Assembly: GCA_002709305.1 (NCBI GenBank)
Contig: PAQM01000012.1
Coordinates: 13,047-77,046 of the forward strand
From: Crocinitomicaceae bacterium
GTDB taxonomy: Bacteria; Bacteroidota; Bacteroidia; Flavobacteriales_D; Crocinitomicaceae
Length of the DNA stretch: 64,000 bases
Direction: 5' to 3'
Below are positions 1 through 9,238 of this stretch, in pieces (positions within the stretch are counted from its first letter, which is position 1; every line of letters starts with the position of its first letter). Position numbers and translations under genes: made by a program. The notes below the pieces were generated by a model. The model was given only the letters and a program-made list of their open reading frames with translations, was not told the DNA's origin and made no database searches.

Positions 1-675
1 ATTAATTAATTGATTAAATGATGAATTAAAATGATGAGAATAATATTTAGAATGCATATCATCGGTTAGTGAATGATTAGCACCAATAAATTTAATCTCT
101 AACTCTATTTCAGAAATGACTTTTAAAATATTTGTAACTGGATTATATTTAAAAGGGCAAATCTCCAACCTTCCTAGTTGATGTCCCCTCATTTTTCCAA
201 GTCTTACAACTTCTGCAAGTTCAGGTGTAATAAACTGATCAGCATTATAAACATCAGCGTCATAATAAAAAGGTGCTAGAGAAGCATCATCACTTTTAGA
301 AATAGAAGGCTGAGCCGGACCTATTTTGTTGATAGATTGTGTATTTAAATTTATTGTTTCTTCATTTTGTGAAAGAATGTTAATTTCTATTGTGGCATCG
401 TAAGGGATATCAATCAGTTTATTTAACGTAGGTAAATCTGGTGAACCAACCTTATGATTCGTGAAATAACCATCTAAAGAAAGATCTGAAAAGATCATCG
501 AGTTTCCTTTAAGAACTGAAAAGTTTAAATTTTTAATTGATGTCTTAACAGTAATTTTGTTATTAGACTTTTGCAGTACATTAAACACATTTTTTTCTGG
601 TTGTAAATCAATTTTTTGACCGAAGAAACTGAAGGCAAAAGCTAAAGTAAAGAGTAAAGAGAGATAAGATTTCAT
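1..675 (-). CDS. C25 (gingipain-type) peptidase, N-terminal part, runs off the left edge
   Basis: An open frame of 225 codons starts at the ATG at 673-675 and continues past base 1 without a stop. The first 20 residues are a signal peptide ending in SFFGQ. About residues 30-225 look like the propeptide of family C25 cysteine proteases: the stretch GSPDLPTLNKLIDIP matches the conserved propeptide signature, and a later KVISEIELEIKF strand is also typical. The catalytic His/Cys domain and any T9SS sorting domain would lie outside the window. In this family the proteases are exported by T9SS; some are secreted peptidases and one (PorU) is the T9SS sortase. Which one this is cannot be told from the propeptide. 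It is divergent from acs, with 86 nt between them. Confidence 0.75.
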   Translation of the reverse strand, partial: MKSYLSLLFTLAFAFSFFGQKIDLQPEKNVFNVLQKSNNKITVKTSIKNLNFSVLKGNSMIFSDLSLDGYFTNHKVGSPDLPTLNKLIDIPYDATIEINILSQNEETINLNTQSINKIGPAQPSISKSDDASLAPFYYDADVYNADQFITPELAEVVRLGKMRGHQLGRLEICPFKYNPVTNILKVISEIELEIKFIGANHSLTDDMHSKYYSHHFNSSFNQLIN

Positions 676-761
676 TTTAATTTAATTTTTAATTTTAGAT
701 TTGAAACCACAATTTAGTAAAATCATAGAAGCTGTCCTAATCAATATTGTAAATACTTAGA

Positions 762-2669
<1,908 letters not shown>

Positions 2670-2714
2670 ATAAAAAATATTAAATTTAGAGTCAAATAAC
2701 TAACAATATTAAAT

Positions 2715-3458
2715 ATGAAAAAACTTTTACTTTTATTTGCTATTACATCAGTTAGTATAATCGCTAACGCTCAATGTACTCCAGATCCTGCATATACACA
2801 ACCAGGAGTTTATCCTGATAGTGCTACAGGATTTTTACCTGCCTGCGTAGGTGAATATTACGAACAAGTAGTAACCAATATAGTCCCAAATGACACATCA
2901 GTAGAAATAATCCCACTGTTACCTCCGGTTACATTACAATTTGATTCTGTTGTTGTTTCAAGTTTTTCAGGACTACCTCCATCAATGACTTATCAATGTG
3001 TATCCTCTCTTAATGGGTGTGCTTTTGCAGGAGGTGAAACAGGTTGTATACTTATTTCTGGAACACCATCAGCTGGTGAAGAAGGTAATTATACTTTAAC
3101 AATTGTTGTAGATGTATACTTAGGAGGAGACCCTTCACCAATAGCTACAGAAACTGTAGATTGGTATGTCATCAAAGTGCTTGCTGCTGGTAATTGCAAC
3201 GCTGGATTAAATGATAATAGTGAAGAAAATATCTCATTATTCCCTAATCCAACTGATGGTTTATTAAAAATAGAAGGATTAAATTACTATTCAAATACAA
3301 TTTCAATTTTGGATATAAATGGAAAACTAATAGACCAATATCAAGATATTAAAACAAGCTCATTTGATTTTAATGTTGAGAATCTTGAAAATGGAGTTTA
3401 TTTTGTCAAAGTGGACAATATAAATTCTTCTAAAACAATTAGATTTACAAAAAAATAA
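2715..3458 (+). CDS. Secreted protein with T9SS type A sorting domain
   Basis: This is a 247-residue exported protein of unknown role. Residues 1-20 are a signal peptide ending in ANAQ. The middle (about 20-165) is Cys-containing and beta-rich and matches no family I recognise; the phrase GLPPSMTYQC...GCILISGTP resembles Ig-like/putative-Ig folds seen in Bacteroidota surface proteins. Residues about 172-247 form a T9SS type A sorting domain: LFPNPTDG at its start, LDINGKLI in the middle and ENGVYFVKV near the end, with the final RFTKK. The protein should cross the outer membrane through T9SS and be anchored or released. A strong hairpin terminator follows at once. Confidence 0.85.
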   Translation: MKKLLLLFAITSVSIIANAQCTPDPAYTQPGVYPDSATGFLPACVGEYYEQVVTNIVPNDTSVEIIPLLPPVTLQFDSVVVSSFSGLPPSMTYQCVSSLNGCAFAGGETGCILISGTPSAGEEGNYTLTIVVDVYLGGDPSPIATETVDWYVIKVLAAGNCNAGLNDNSEENISLFPNPTDGLLKIEGLNYYSNTISILDINGKLIDQYQDIKTSSFDFNVENLENGVYFVKVDNINSSKTIRFTKK

Positions 3459-3474
3459 ATTTCCTGTTACTTCA

Positions 3475-3507
3475 AAAAAGAGTAGCAGATGCTACTCTTT
3501 TTTTTTT
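3475..3507 (+). terminator. Intrinsic terminator
   Basis: The inverted repeat AGTAGC / GCTACT (3481-3486 and 3491-3496) is extended by a G-C pair and an A-tract/T-tract, giving a stem of about 12 bp with a 4-nt loop, followed by an unbroken run of T up to 3507. It lies 17 nt after the stop of the secreted protein at 2715-3458. Confidence 0.9.
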
Positions 3508-3560
3508 AAGCAACCTTTAATAAAATACGTTTATTAAACTATTAACATCAAACAATAATT

Positions 3561-5033
3561 ATGCTAAACTCTATATTTAAACTCTTTTTGGTTATTACTT
3601 TAAGTAACTTTTACTGTTTCAAATCAGAGGCTCAATCTCTATGTGACTCTATGATGATTTCAGGTTCACAATCTCAAATAACATTAACATCAAATGATTG
3701 GAATACAATGGGTATTTTTTGGGAAACAACAGCTCCAAATGGAACTATCTTAGCTCAAGATTCTTGTTTTATAAGCAACTGTTCACATACAGTATTTAAC
3801 TCCAATCCATCAGGTACACCTTATGACACACTTCTTACTTGTATATATACTATGAATACTGTTTGTTGTATAACATACTATTGGAATGGAAGTCAGTGGG
3901 TTATTCCAGGAGCAAATCCCCAACCATCATGGAACTGTGGTATTAACACATTAACATGTACAGATCCAGGAGATGGAACAGGACAATACTCATCATTATC
4001 TGCTTGTCAAGCTGCTTGTGGTAATACAACTCCCTGTGATTCAATAGATATAGTTGGTTCACAATCACAATTATCTATGGAAGTTATGCCTGTTGGTATC
4101 ACACCAATATGTTCACCAATATATATGATAACTACAGATCCTAATGGATATGTTCTGGGGGAAGATAGTCTTTCTTGGGTTCATTATGTCTACAATATAT
4201 CTGCACCAATAACTGATAGTATTACAACATGTGTATATTACACATATGGTGTTGATACTTTAATGTGTTGTGTAAACTTTTTTTGGAATGGAAATAATTG
4301 GGTTACTTCGGGTTCAAATCCTCAACCATCATGGAACTGTAATCAAAATAATGGAGGGTGCTATGATCCTGGAGATGGAAGTGGTCAATACTCTTCACTT
4401 TCTGCATGTCAAGCTGCATGTTCAATAAATCCAGGTCCACCATCGCTTCCATGTGACTCAATGATAGTTACAGGAACACAATACCAAGCCATAGCTCAAA
4501 TAAACAATATGAATAACTCAGTTATTGAATATTGGGAAACTACAGCTCCAGATGGGACTATATTAGGACAAGATTCATGCTTCATTAGTACTTGCGATCA
4601 TTATATTTATAACGGAAATCCTGTAACTGGAGGACTATACGATACATTAATTACTTGTGCTACCTACTTTGACTTCAATATAGGATCTCCTTGGACTTGT
4701 TGTGTAATATGGACTTGGGATTACTCAATAAGCAGTTGGGTTAAAATGTTTATGGCTTCGGCTACTGAAATAAAAGAAATTAATTTTATTTCTATTTATC
4801 CAAACCCCGTAAAGGATAAAGCTGTATTAGAATTAAATACAATTAAAAATTCTAATGTTAATATTATAGTTTCTGATATATCAGGAAGAATAGTAGAAAA
4901 AATAACAGCCAATCTTAATTTAGGAAACAATAAAATTTCTATTGACACGGATAAATTAGAAAATGGACATTATTTATTAAATATATACTCAGAAAATAAT
5001 TTCCTTAAAAAGATTAGATTTATTAAAAACTAA
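3561..5033 (+). CDS. Secreted Cys-rich three-repeat protein with T9SS type A sorting domain
   Basis: A 490-residue exported protein of unknown function. A signal peptide spans residues 1-25 (ending SEAQ). It contains three tandem units at about 28-153, 159-287 and 298-397. Each starts with CDS plus a G-[ST]-Q-x-Q motif and carries a CC pair followed by a Trp-rich strand (units 1 and 2: YYWNGSQW and FFWNGNNW). Units 1 and 2 end in an almost identical Cys-rich tail, DPGDGxGQYSSLSACQAAC (135-153 and 269-287); unit 3 lacks it. Residues 410-490 are the T9SS sorting domain (SIYPNPVKDKAVLEL ... ENGHYLLNIY). The even Cys content suggests disulphide-bonded extracellular modules. Ligand and role are unknown. 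Confidence 0.85.
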   Translation: MLNSIFKLFLVITLSNFYCFKSEAQSLCDSMMISGSQSQITLTSNDWNTMGIFWETTAPNGTILAQDSCFISNCSHTVFNSNPSGTPYDTLLTCIYTMNTVCCITYYWNGSQWVIPGANPQPSWNCGINTLTCTDPGDGTGQYSSLSACQAACGNTTPCDSIDIVGSQSQLSMEVMPVGITPICSPIYMITTDPNGYVLGEDSLSWVHYVYNISAPITDSITTCVYYTYGVDTLMCCVNFFWNGNNWVTSGSNPQPSWNCNQNNGGCYDPGDGSGQYSSLSACQAACSINPGPPSLPCDSMIVTGTQYQAIAQINNMNNSVIEYWETTAPDGTILGQDSCFISTCDHYIYNGNPVTGGLYDTLITCATYFDFNIGSPWTCCVIWTWDYSISSWVKMFMASATEIKEINFISIYPNPVKDKAVLELNTIKNSNVNIIVSDISGRIVEKITANLNLGNNKISIDTDKLENGHYLLNIYSENNFLKKIRFIKN

Positions 5034-5060
5034 TGTCTTTTTTATTTATAAGTACTCTAT

Positions 5061-5092
5061 TAGACACATACTTTAATTAAAGTATGTGTCTA
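5061..5092. terminator. Perfect 32-nt palindrome, probable bidirectional terminator
   Basis: The left half TAGACACATACTTTAA is followed directly by its exact reverse complement. It lies between two convergent genes (stops at 5033 and 5096), where a shared terminator is expected. No good T-run follows on either strand, so it may work as an RNA-end stabiliser or a protein-binding site instead. Confidence 0.6.
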
Positions 5093-5095
5093 TCA

Positions 5096-5857
5096 TTATA
5101 TGTTATGGTGTAGACTAAACTGAAACTGGTTTTTTGACCAATTATCAGTTGACTGATTCATTATACCCATTTGAATTTTAAGACCTTTTTTCAATACATA
5201 ACCTAATGCAACGTATAACCTATTCCTATCAAAAAGTTCTACAGAACCACTACCAATATCGCGTTGTCCATTAATAAACAGTTCATTATAAAGAGCTAAA
5301 TAAATAGTGTTTTTTTTCATTGAATCTTTATTTATAGGGATGTTAATAAACAAATTATATCTATATCTTGTTCTAAAAGATTGATTTTCTACAAATCTTT
5401 GCTCGAATCTAAATCTATGATTAGTATAAAATCTTTTACCAAATTTTACTGGATATAATACTTCTTGGTAAATTCTACTTTCATAATTTTTAGAATAATT
5501 CTCTATACCATAAGCACCTGTAGTAATATTTCCATAACCAAGAGTAAATTTAATATCTGTTTCTTTAGGTTTAAATGTTAAACCACCACGTAATAGTAAT
5601 TGTTCTAAGTCACCTATTAAATTCCAATTACGATATTGAATATCCCCTTGAATGCCCCATTGACTTTCTTTAAATGTTGTATTAAAGAAATACATATACC
5701 AGGCACCTAATTTATCATCATCAATTGGTGGTGTAGAATTTTGAGATGAAAATGAAAATAATGGGATTAAAAAAAACAATTGAATTTTTAAAATTGAAAA
5801 CACTATATTTTTCACGTTTGATATTTTATAATTATCTGATAAAATTATATAAAACAA
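5096..5857 (-). CDS. DUF2490 outer-membrane beta-barrel-like protein
   Basis: The 253-residue protein is of the DUF2490 type. Its sequence opens with a hydrophobic export segment ending in FSFSSQN, then DDKLGAWYMYFFNTTF, which is the family start. Repeated amphipathic strands with Trp/Tyr/Arg follow (for example YRNWNLIGDLEQLLLRGGL, RHRFRFEQRF-type strands, FRTRYRYNLFINIPI), and it ends in an aromatic-rich strand as outer-membrane barrels do. The function of the family is not established. The ATG at 5857 gives an unusually long n-region; a GTG at 5815 (giving MKNIVFSILKIQLFFL) is an equally likely start. It is convergent with the repeat protein upstream on the + strand. Confidence 0.8.
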   Translation of the reverse strand: MFYIILSDNYKISNVKNIVFSILKIQLFFLIPLFSFSSQNSTPPIDDDKLGAWYMYFFNTTFKESQWGIQGDIQYRNWNLIGDLEQLLLRGGLTFKPKETDIKFTLGYGNITTGAYGIENYSKNYESRIYQEVLYPVKFGKRFYTNHRFRFEQRFVENQSFRTRYRYNLFINIPINKDSMKKNTIYLALYNELFINGQRDIGSGSVELFDRNRLYVALGYVLKKGLKIQMGIMNQSTDNWSKNQFQFSLHHNI

Positions 5858-5885
5858 TATTTTTTCAAAAAAATAAATAATTTGA

Positions 5886-6032
5886 TTTATTAAAAACTCA
5901 TTTTTTAATCAAAATATTGAAAGAGGAAGAAAAAGAATACAAATCAATGTATCGGGAATAAGTTCAGGTTATTATCTTGTTAGTGTTCAAACATCAAATG
6001 GCTTCAAATCAACCCCATTAATAATACAATAA
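5886..6032 (+). pseudogene. Orphan T9SS sorting-domain fragment (gene remnant)
   Basis: An open + strand frame of 48 codons has no start codon and ends at the TAA at 6030-6032. Its last 27 or so residues read VSGISSGYYLVSVQTSNGFK and then STPLIIQ, which is the classic final part of a T9SS type A sorting domain (the G-x-Y-x-V/L-x-V strand and the K-[ST]-x-x-[FLI]-x-[IV] end). A stop (TGA, 5883) precedes the frame, and the opening residues are not domain-like. It is best read as the 3' end of a lost secreted-protein gene. It is too short and start-less to be an intact gene. Confidence 0.6.
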
Positions 6033-6034
6033 AA

Positions 6035-6065
6035 AAGGGATTGAACTTTTATTATCCAATCCCTT
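6035..6065 (-). terminator. Intrinsic terminator of the WG-repeat lipoprotein gene
   Basis: A 9-bp stem AAGGGATTG (6035-6043) pairs with CAATCCCTT (6057-6065) around a 13-nt loop. On the minus strand it is followed by TTTTTT (the A-run at 6031-6036), a standard terminator 24 nt after the stop of the gene at 6089-7861. Confidence 0.8.
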
Positions 6066-6088
6066 GCTTAATTAAAAAATGAATATAA

Positions 6089-7861
6089 TTAATTTAAGTT
6101 ATATTTAATTTCTACTTTTAATGAGCTTCTTCCTGTAGTTCTAATACTAATAGTACCACCAGAAATATCCCCTTTTAATCTATATGTAGTTTCTCCTTCC
6201 TTCTCTTCCGTCACTTTTTTTATAGATGACTTCCAAGAATCAGCTAAATATTTCGCAAACAAAGACGCTTTACCATAACCCTTGTCTCTAAGAGAAATAT
6301 TCAACCTAGCTGTTTTTACTCTAGCAGATTTATTTAGCTTAAGTTTTTTATCTTTTTCTTTCTTATCAAAATATTTTCTTGCATCATCTAAAGACATTTC
6401 ATGGCTCATTCCAAGATAATCATCAAAATAAAATTTGTAAGAAACTGATTCAACACCCATTGGTGCATCTAACGGATACTTACTATCTTTTTTAGTTGGT
6501 TTTCTAGATTTATATGAATGCTTGTAAGATTTAAAATCATAACTCTTTTTATTTACATAAAACTTATACCTATCTCTACCAACTTCTTTATATGATCTAT
6601 ATCTATCAGACCAAATTAACTCAGGATTAAAATCAAAAGAAGCAACAAACTTTTCAGCATTTTTAATGTTTAAAAAATCTTTAGAAATTAAACTTCTAAC
6701 TGAACTGAGATCAAAATATTCTGATTCAAAAGTCATATCCCATGCTTTTCCATCTATATATCTACTCAAGCCATTTGCAATATTTTCATACTCTTCTTGA
6801 TTAATCTCATTACCTTCTCTATCAACAAAAATATAATCATCTCCATCCGGAACTATTGTAGTACCACATATGAAAGGAAATGGCATGCGTCTACTACCTT
6901 TAAATTCTGGTCTTAAAATATCATTACCTTCAATATCCATTAAACCCCACTCATTATCATCTAGATACCACATTTCTCCTGCTATTGGTATTAATTCATT
7001 TTCAAATCTAGCCTTTAATATTTTTTGACCTGTTTTATCAATTAAACCCCATTCACCATCTTCTCGAAATGATGCATATCCATCAGTAAAATCTGAAACA
7101 TAATCCCAGTCATCGTTCATTTTTATTACTTTATTTCCTTCAAGATCAAGAAACCCCCACTCATCATCATCCTCAACTTTTATTAACCCGTCCCAAACGC
7201 TGTGAACAGTTTCATATTTATCTTTAAGATTTAAAATAATCGAACCTGTATAATCAATAATCATAAAATGTTTATCTCCTAATTTAGAATATTTACAAGC
7301 TAATGCATGTCCATCTTGAAAACCATGAACAATAAAATCAAATTGACACTTTATGGTTTCTTTACCTGTTTTATCAATAAATCCCCATTTATTTTTTTTA
7401 TTAAGAATTGCAGCATAACCTTCATTAAAATAAGATACTTCTTCAGCTTCTACAGTAAAAACAGTTTCATAATTTTCATTAATAAATTTTACTTTCTGAT
7501 TATCATTTCTTGTGGGAGCTAGACCTTCTTTAAATGATCCGACTAAATCCCATTTTTTATTAGATTCAACAGCTTTTCCATCTTGAATCTTAACAAAACG
7601 ATAATATCTTTTATCTAACTTTTTAGAATATTTTTCTATACCTGCAATACCATTAACAGCATAGGATGGTTCATAATCAAACTCAGGTTCAATGATTACA
7701 TCACCATTAATATTAATGAATCCCCAATCCTTACCTTTTTTCTCTTGAAAAGGAATTAAGATATCACCATCACATACAGCACTAGTATTCAAATTACTAC
7801 CACCTCCACAACTAGATAAAGTAACTAAACCTAATAACAATAAATAAATATAATTCTTCAT
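6089..7861 (-). CDS. WG-repeat lipoprotein
   Basis: A 590-residue lipoprotein with a signal peptide and lipobox LSSC at about residues 15-18 (the Cys is followed by GGGSN). Residues about 30-340 hold WG repeats, each of the form WGFI-D-x-x-G-x-x-[IV]-x-x-x-[FY]: for example WGFIDKTGKETIKCQF, WGLIDKTGQKILKARF and WGLMDIEGNDILRPEF. The family is predicted to form beta-propeller-like or short beta-hairpin arrays, and its role is unknown. The C-terminal 230 residues are a different region, Lys/Tyr-rich (KKDSKYPLDAPMGVESVSY), that I do not recognise. It is a single gene with its own promoter-like box at 7881-7888 and a terminator at 6035-6065. Confidence 0.85.
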   Translation of the reverse strand: MKNYIYLLLLGLVTLSSCGGGSNLNTSAVCDGDILIPFQEKKGKDWGFININGDVIIEPEFDYEPSYAVNGIAGIEKYSKKLDKRYYRFVKIQDGKAVESNKKWDLVGSFKEGLAPTRNDNQKVKFINENYETVFTVEAEEVSYFNEGYAAILNKKNKWGFIDKTGKETIKCQFDFIVHGFQDGHALACKYSKLGDKHFMIIDYTGSIILNLKDKYETVHSVWDGLIKVEDDDEWGFLDLEGNKVIKMNDDWDYVSDFTDGYASFREDGEWGLIDKTGQKILKARFENELIPIAGEMWYLDDNEWGLMDIEGNDILRPEFKGSRRMPFPFICGTTIVPDGDDYIFVDREGNEINQEEYENIANGLSRYIDGKAWDMTFESEYFDLSSVRSLISKDFLNIKNAEKFVASFDFNPELIWSDRYRSYKEVGRDRYKFYVNKKSYDFKSYKHSYKSRKPTKKDSKYPLDAPMGVESVSYKFYFDDYLGMSHEMSLDDARKYFDKKEKDKKLKLNKSARVKTARLNISLRDKGYGKASLFAKYLADSWKSSIKKVTEEKEGETTYRLKGDISGGTISIRTTGRSSLKVEIKYNLN

Positions 7862-7880
7862 AATTTTTTTTTTGAATTAA

Positions 7881-7915
7881 CAAAAATATAAAAATGTAAA
7901 CTAATATAAATCAAA
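7881..7915 (-). promoter_or_regulatory. Promoter of the WG-repeat lipoprotein gene
   Basis: On the minus strand the -7 box TATTTTTG (7888-7881) fits the Bacteroidota consensus TAnnTTTG. A TTTG (7915-7912) lies 23 nt upstream as a possible -33 element. The gene starts 20 nt downstream, at 7861. Confidence 0.55.
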
Positions 7916-7991
7916 GTATTAATTATATTATAAATAAAAAATCTATAATTTAATTACCTTAGTGGGCATTCTAAAAATAATAGAGTCTTTT

Positions 7992-8582
7992 ATGATAAGT
8001 ATTTGGGAAGTTGTAAAGGCTACATCTATAGTTGAATGGCTTGCAGTTACCTCAAGTATCATATATGTAATACTAGCTGCAAAAAGATTAATTATTTGTT
8101 GGTTTTTTGCCCTTATAGGGTCTATACTTTTTGTATACCTGTGTTATATTGGAAAATTATATATTGAATCAATACTTCAATTTTTTTATGTTATAATGGC
8201 AATTATTGGCTGGATAAATTGGAAAAATTCAAAAACAAAAAAAATATTTATACAAAAATGGACTCTAAATAATCACCTTATCAATATTATACTTAGTGGT
8301 ATTTTTTCAATAATTATTGGTTATATTTTTGAAAATTATACAAATCAAGAAAATCCATATATAGATTCCTTTACTACATGTTATAGCTTATCTGCAACAT
8401 ACATGGTAACAAAAAAAATATTAGGCAATTGGATTTATTGGATCATTATTGATTTAATTTCAATTTATTTATATGCTACTCGTGGATATCATCTAACTGC
8501 ATTACAATATTTAATCTTTACTTTTTTAGCTCTTTTTGGTTTTATAGCTTGGAATAATCAATATCAAAAACAAAAACAATGA
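7992..8582 (+). CDS. PnuC-family vitamin transporter (thiamine or nicotinamide riboside; PnuT-like)
   Basis: An integral inner-membrane protein of 196 residues with about seven hydrophobic segments, of the PnuC facilitator family. Recognisable family parts are the YVILAAKR segment after TM1, the FFYVIMAIIGWINWKN segment, and the C-terminal YLYATRGYHLTALQYLIF stretch. PnuC-type carriers move an unphosphorylated vitamin that is then trapped by a kinase; the next gene is such a kinase. Substrate: PnuC itself takes nicotinamide riboside, but relatives (PnuT) take thiamine. The TPP riboswitch and TonB receptor just downstream make thiamine the better guess. The frame is open back to a GTG at 7962, but I prefer the ATG at 7992, which starts right before the first membrane segment. 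Confidence 0.85.
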   Translation: MISIWEVVKATSIVEWLAVTSSIIYVILAAKRLIICWFFALIGSILFVYLCYIGKLYIESILQFFYVIMAIIGWINWKNSKTKKIFIQKWTLNNHLINIILSGIFSIIIGYIFENYTNQENPYIDSFTTCYSLSATYMVTKKILGNWIYWIIIDLISIYLYATRGYHLTALQYLIFTFLALFGFIAWNNQYQKQKQ

Positions 8583-9085
8583 TAAAGATAGCTATAACCG
8601 GACCTGAGTCATCAGGAAAAACAACTTTGTGTAAATCACTTTCTGAACATTTTAAAACCCCATATATCACTGAATTTTCTAGAACATATTTAGAAAAGAA
8701 AAATGGATCTTATAACCAAGCTGATTTAGATAAAATTGCTGAAGGACATCTGAAATTAATTTCTAATGAAGAAAAAAAAATAATGATTTATGATTCTGAT
8801 TTTATTGTTCTTGAAATTTGGTCAAAATATAAATTTGGAAATACAACTAAATTAATAAATAAACTTGTCAGAAAAAATTTATTTGATTTACATATTTTAT
8901 GTAAACCAGATATACCATGGGAAGAAGATCCTTTAAGAGAAAATAAATATGATCGTGACTATTTATTTGAACTATACAAAGAGTCTCTGAATAGATACAA
9001 AAAACATTACATTACTGTTTCAGGATTACACATAGAAAGACTAAAAAAAAGTATCGATAAAATAAACAGTTTTTTAATTTTTTAA
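8579..9085 (+). CDS. NadR/ribosylnicotinamide-kinase-like P-loop ATPase (vitamin kinase)
   Basis: A small (168-residue) P-loop kinase with Walker A GPESSGKTT at residues 8-16, the family element EFSRTYLEKKNGSY, and YDSDFIVLEIW as the Walker B-like strand. It corresponds only to the C-terminal kinase domain of NadR; the HTH repressor and adenylyltransferase domains are absent. It overlaps the transporter gene by ATGA (8579-8582), so the two are translationally coupled. It probably phosphorylates the vitamin as it enters the cell. By family the substrate is nicotinamide riboside; by context (TPP riboswitch next door) it may be thiamine. The sequence alone does not decide this. Confidence 0.8.
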   Translation: MIKIAITGPESSGKTTLCKSLSEHFKTPYITEFSRTYLEKKNGSYNQADLDKIAEGHLKLISNEEKKIMIYDSDFIVLEIWSKYKFGNTTKLINKLVRKNLFDLHILCKPDIPWEEDPLRENKYDRDYLFELYKESLNRYKKHYITVSGLHIERLKKSIDKINSFLIF

Positions 9086-9087
9086 TG

Positions 9088-9095
9088 TAAATTTG
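9088..9095 (+). promoter_or_regulatory. -7 promoter box before the TPP riboswitch
   Basis: TAAATTTG is an exact match to TAnnTTTG. The expected transcript start is near 9100, that is, right at the first base of riboswitch helix P1 (9101). This implies that the receptor is transcribed separately from the kinase gene that ends at 9085. Confidence 0.6.
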
Positions 9096-9100
9096 CACAT

Positions 9101-9180
9101 CTCAAAGGGGTGCTACAAAAGTGGCTGAGATTAAACCCATTTAACCTGCACAGGATAATGCCTGCGAAGGGAATTTGAGC
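9101..9180 (+). promoter_or_regulatory. TPP riboswitch (THI element)
   Basis: The conserved core is intact: GGGGTGC (9107-9113), GGCTGAGA (9123-9130), the AACCTGCACAGGATAATGCC segment (9143-9162) and TGCGAAGGGAA (9163-9173). Helix P1 is formed by CTCAAA (9101-9106) with TTTGAG (9174-9179). It senses thiamine pyrophosphate. It lies 59 nt before the TonB receptor start, so high TPP should shut off receptor production. The downstream linker holds a 7-bp hairpin (GTTAATT 9189-9195 with AATTAAC 9203-9209), and ACCCCTT (9208-9214) can pair with AAGGGGT inside the aptamer (9105-9111), a candidate expression platform. Confidence 0.95.
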
Positions 9181-9238
9181 TTTAAAGTGTTAATTAACAA
9201 AGAATTAACCCCTTGTTCTTTAATTTATAATTAAAATT

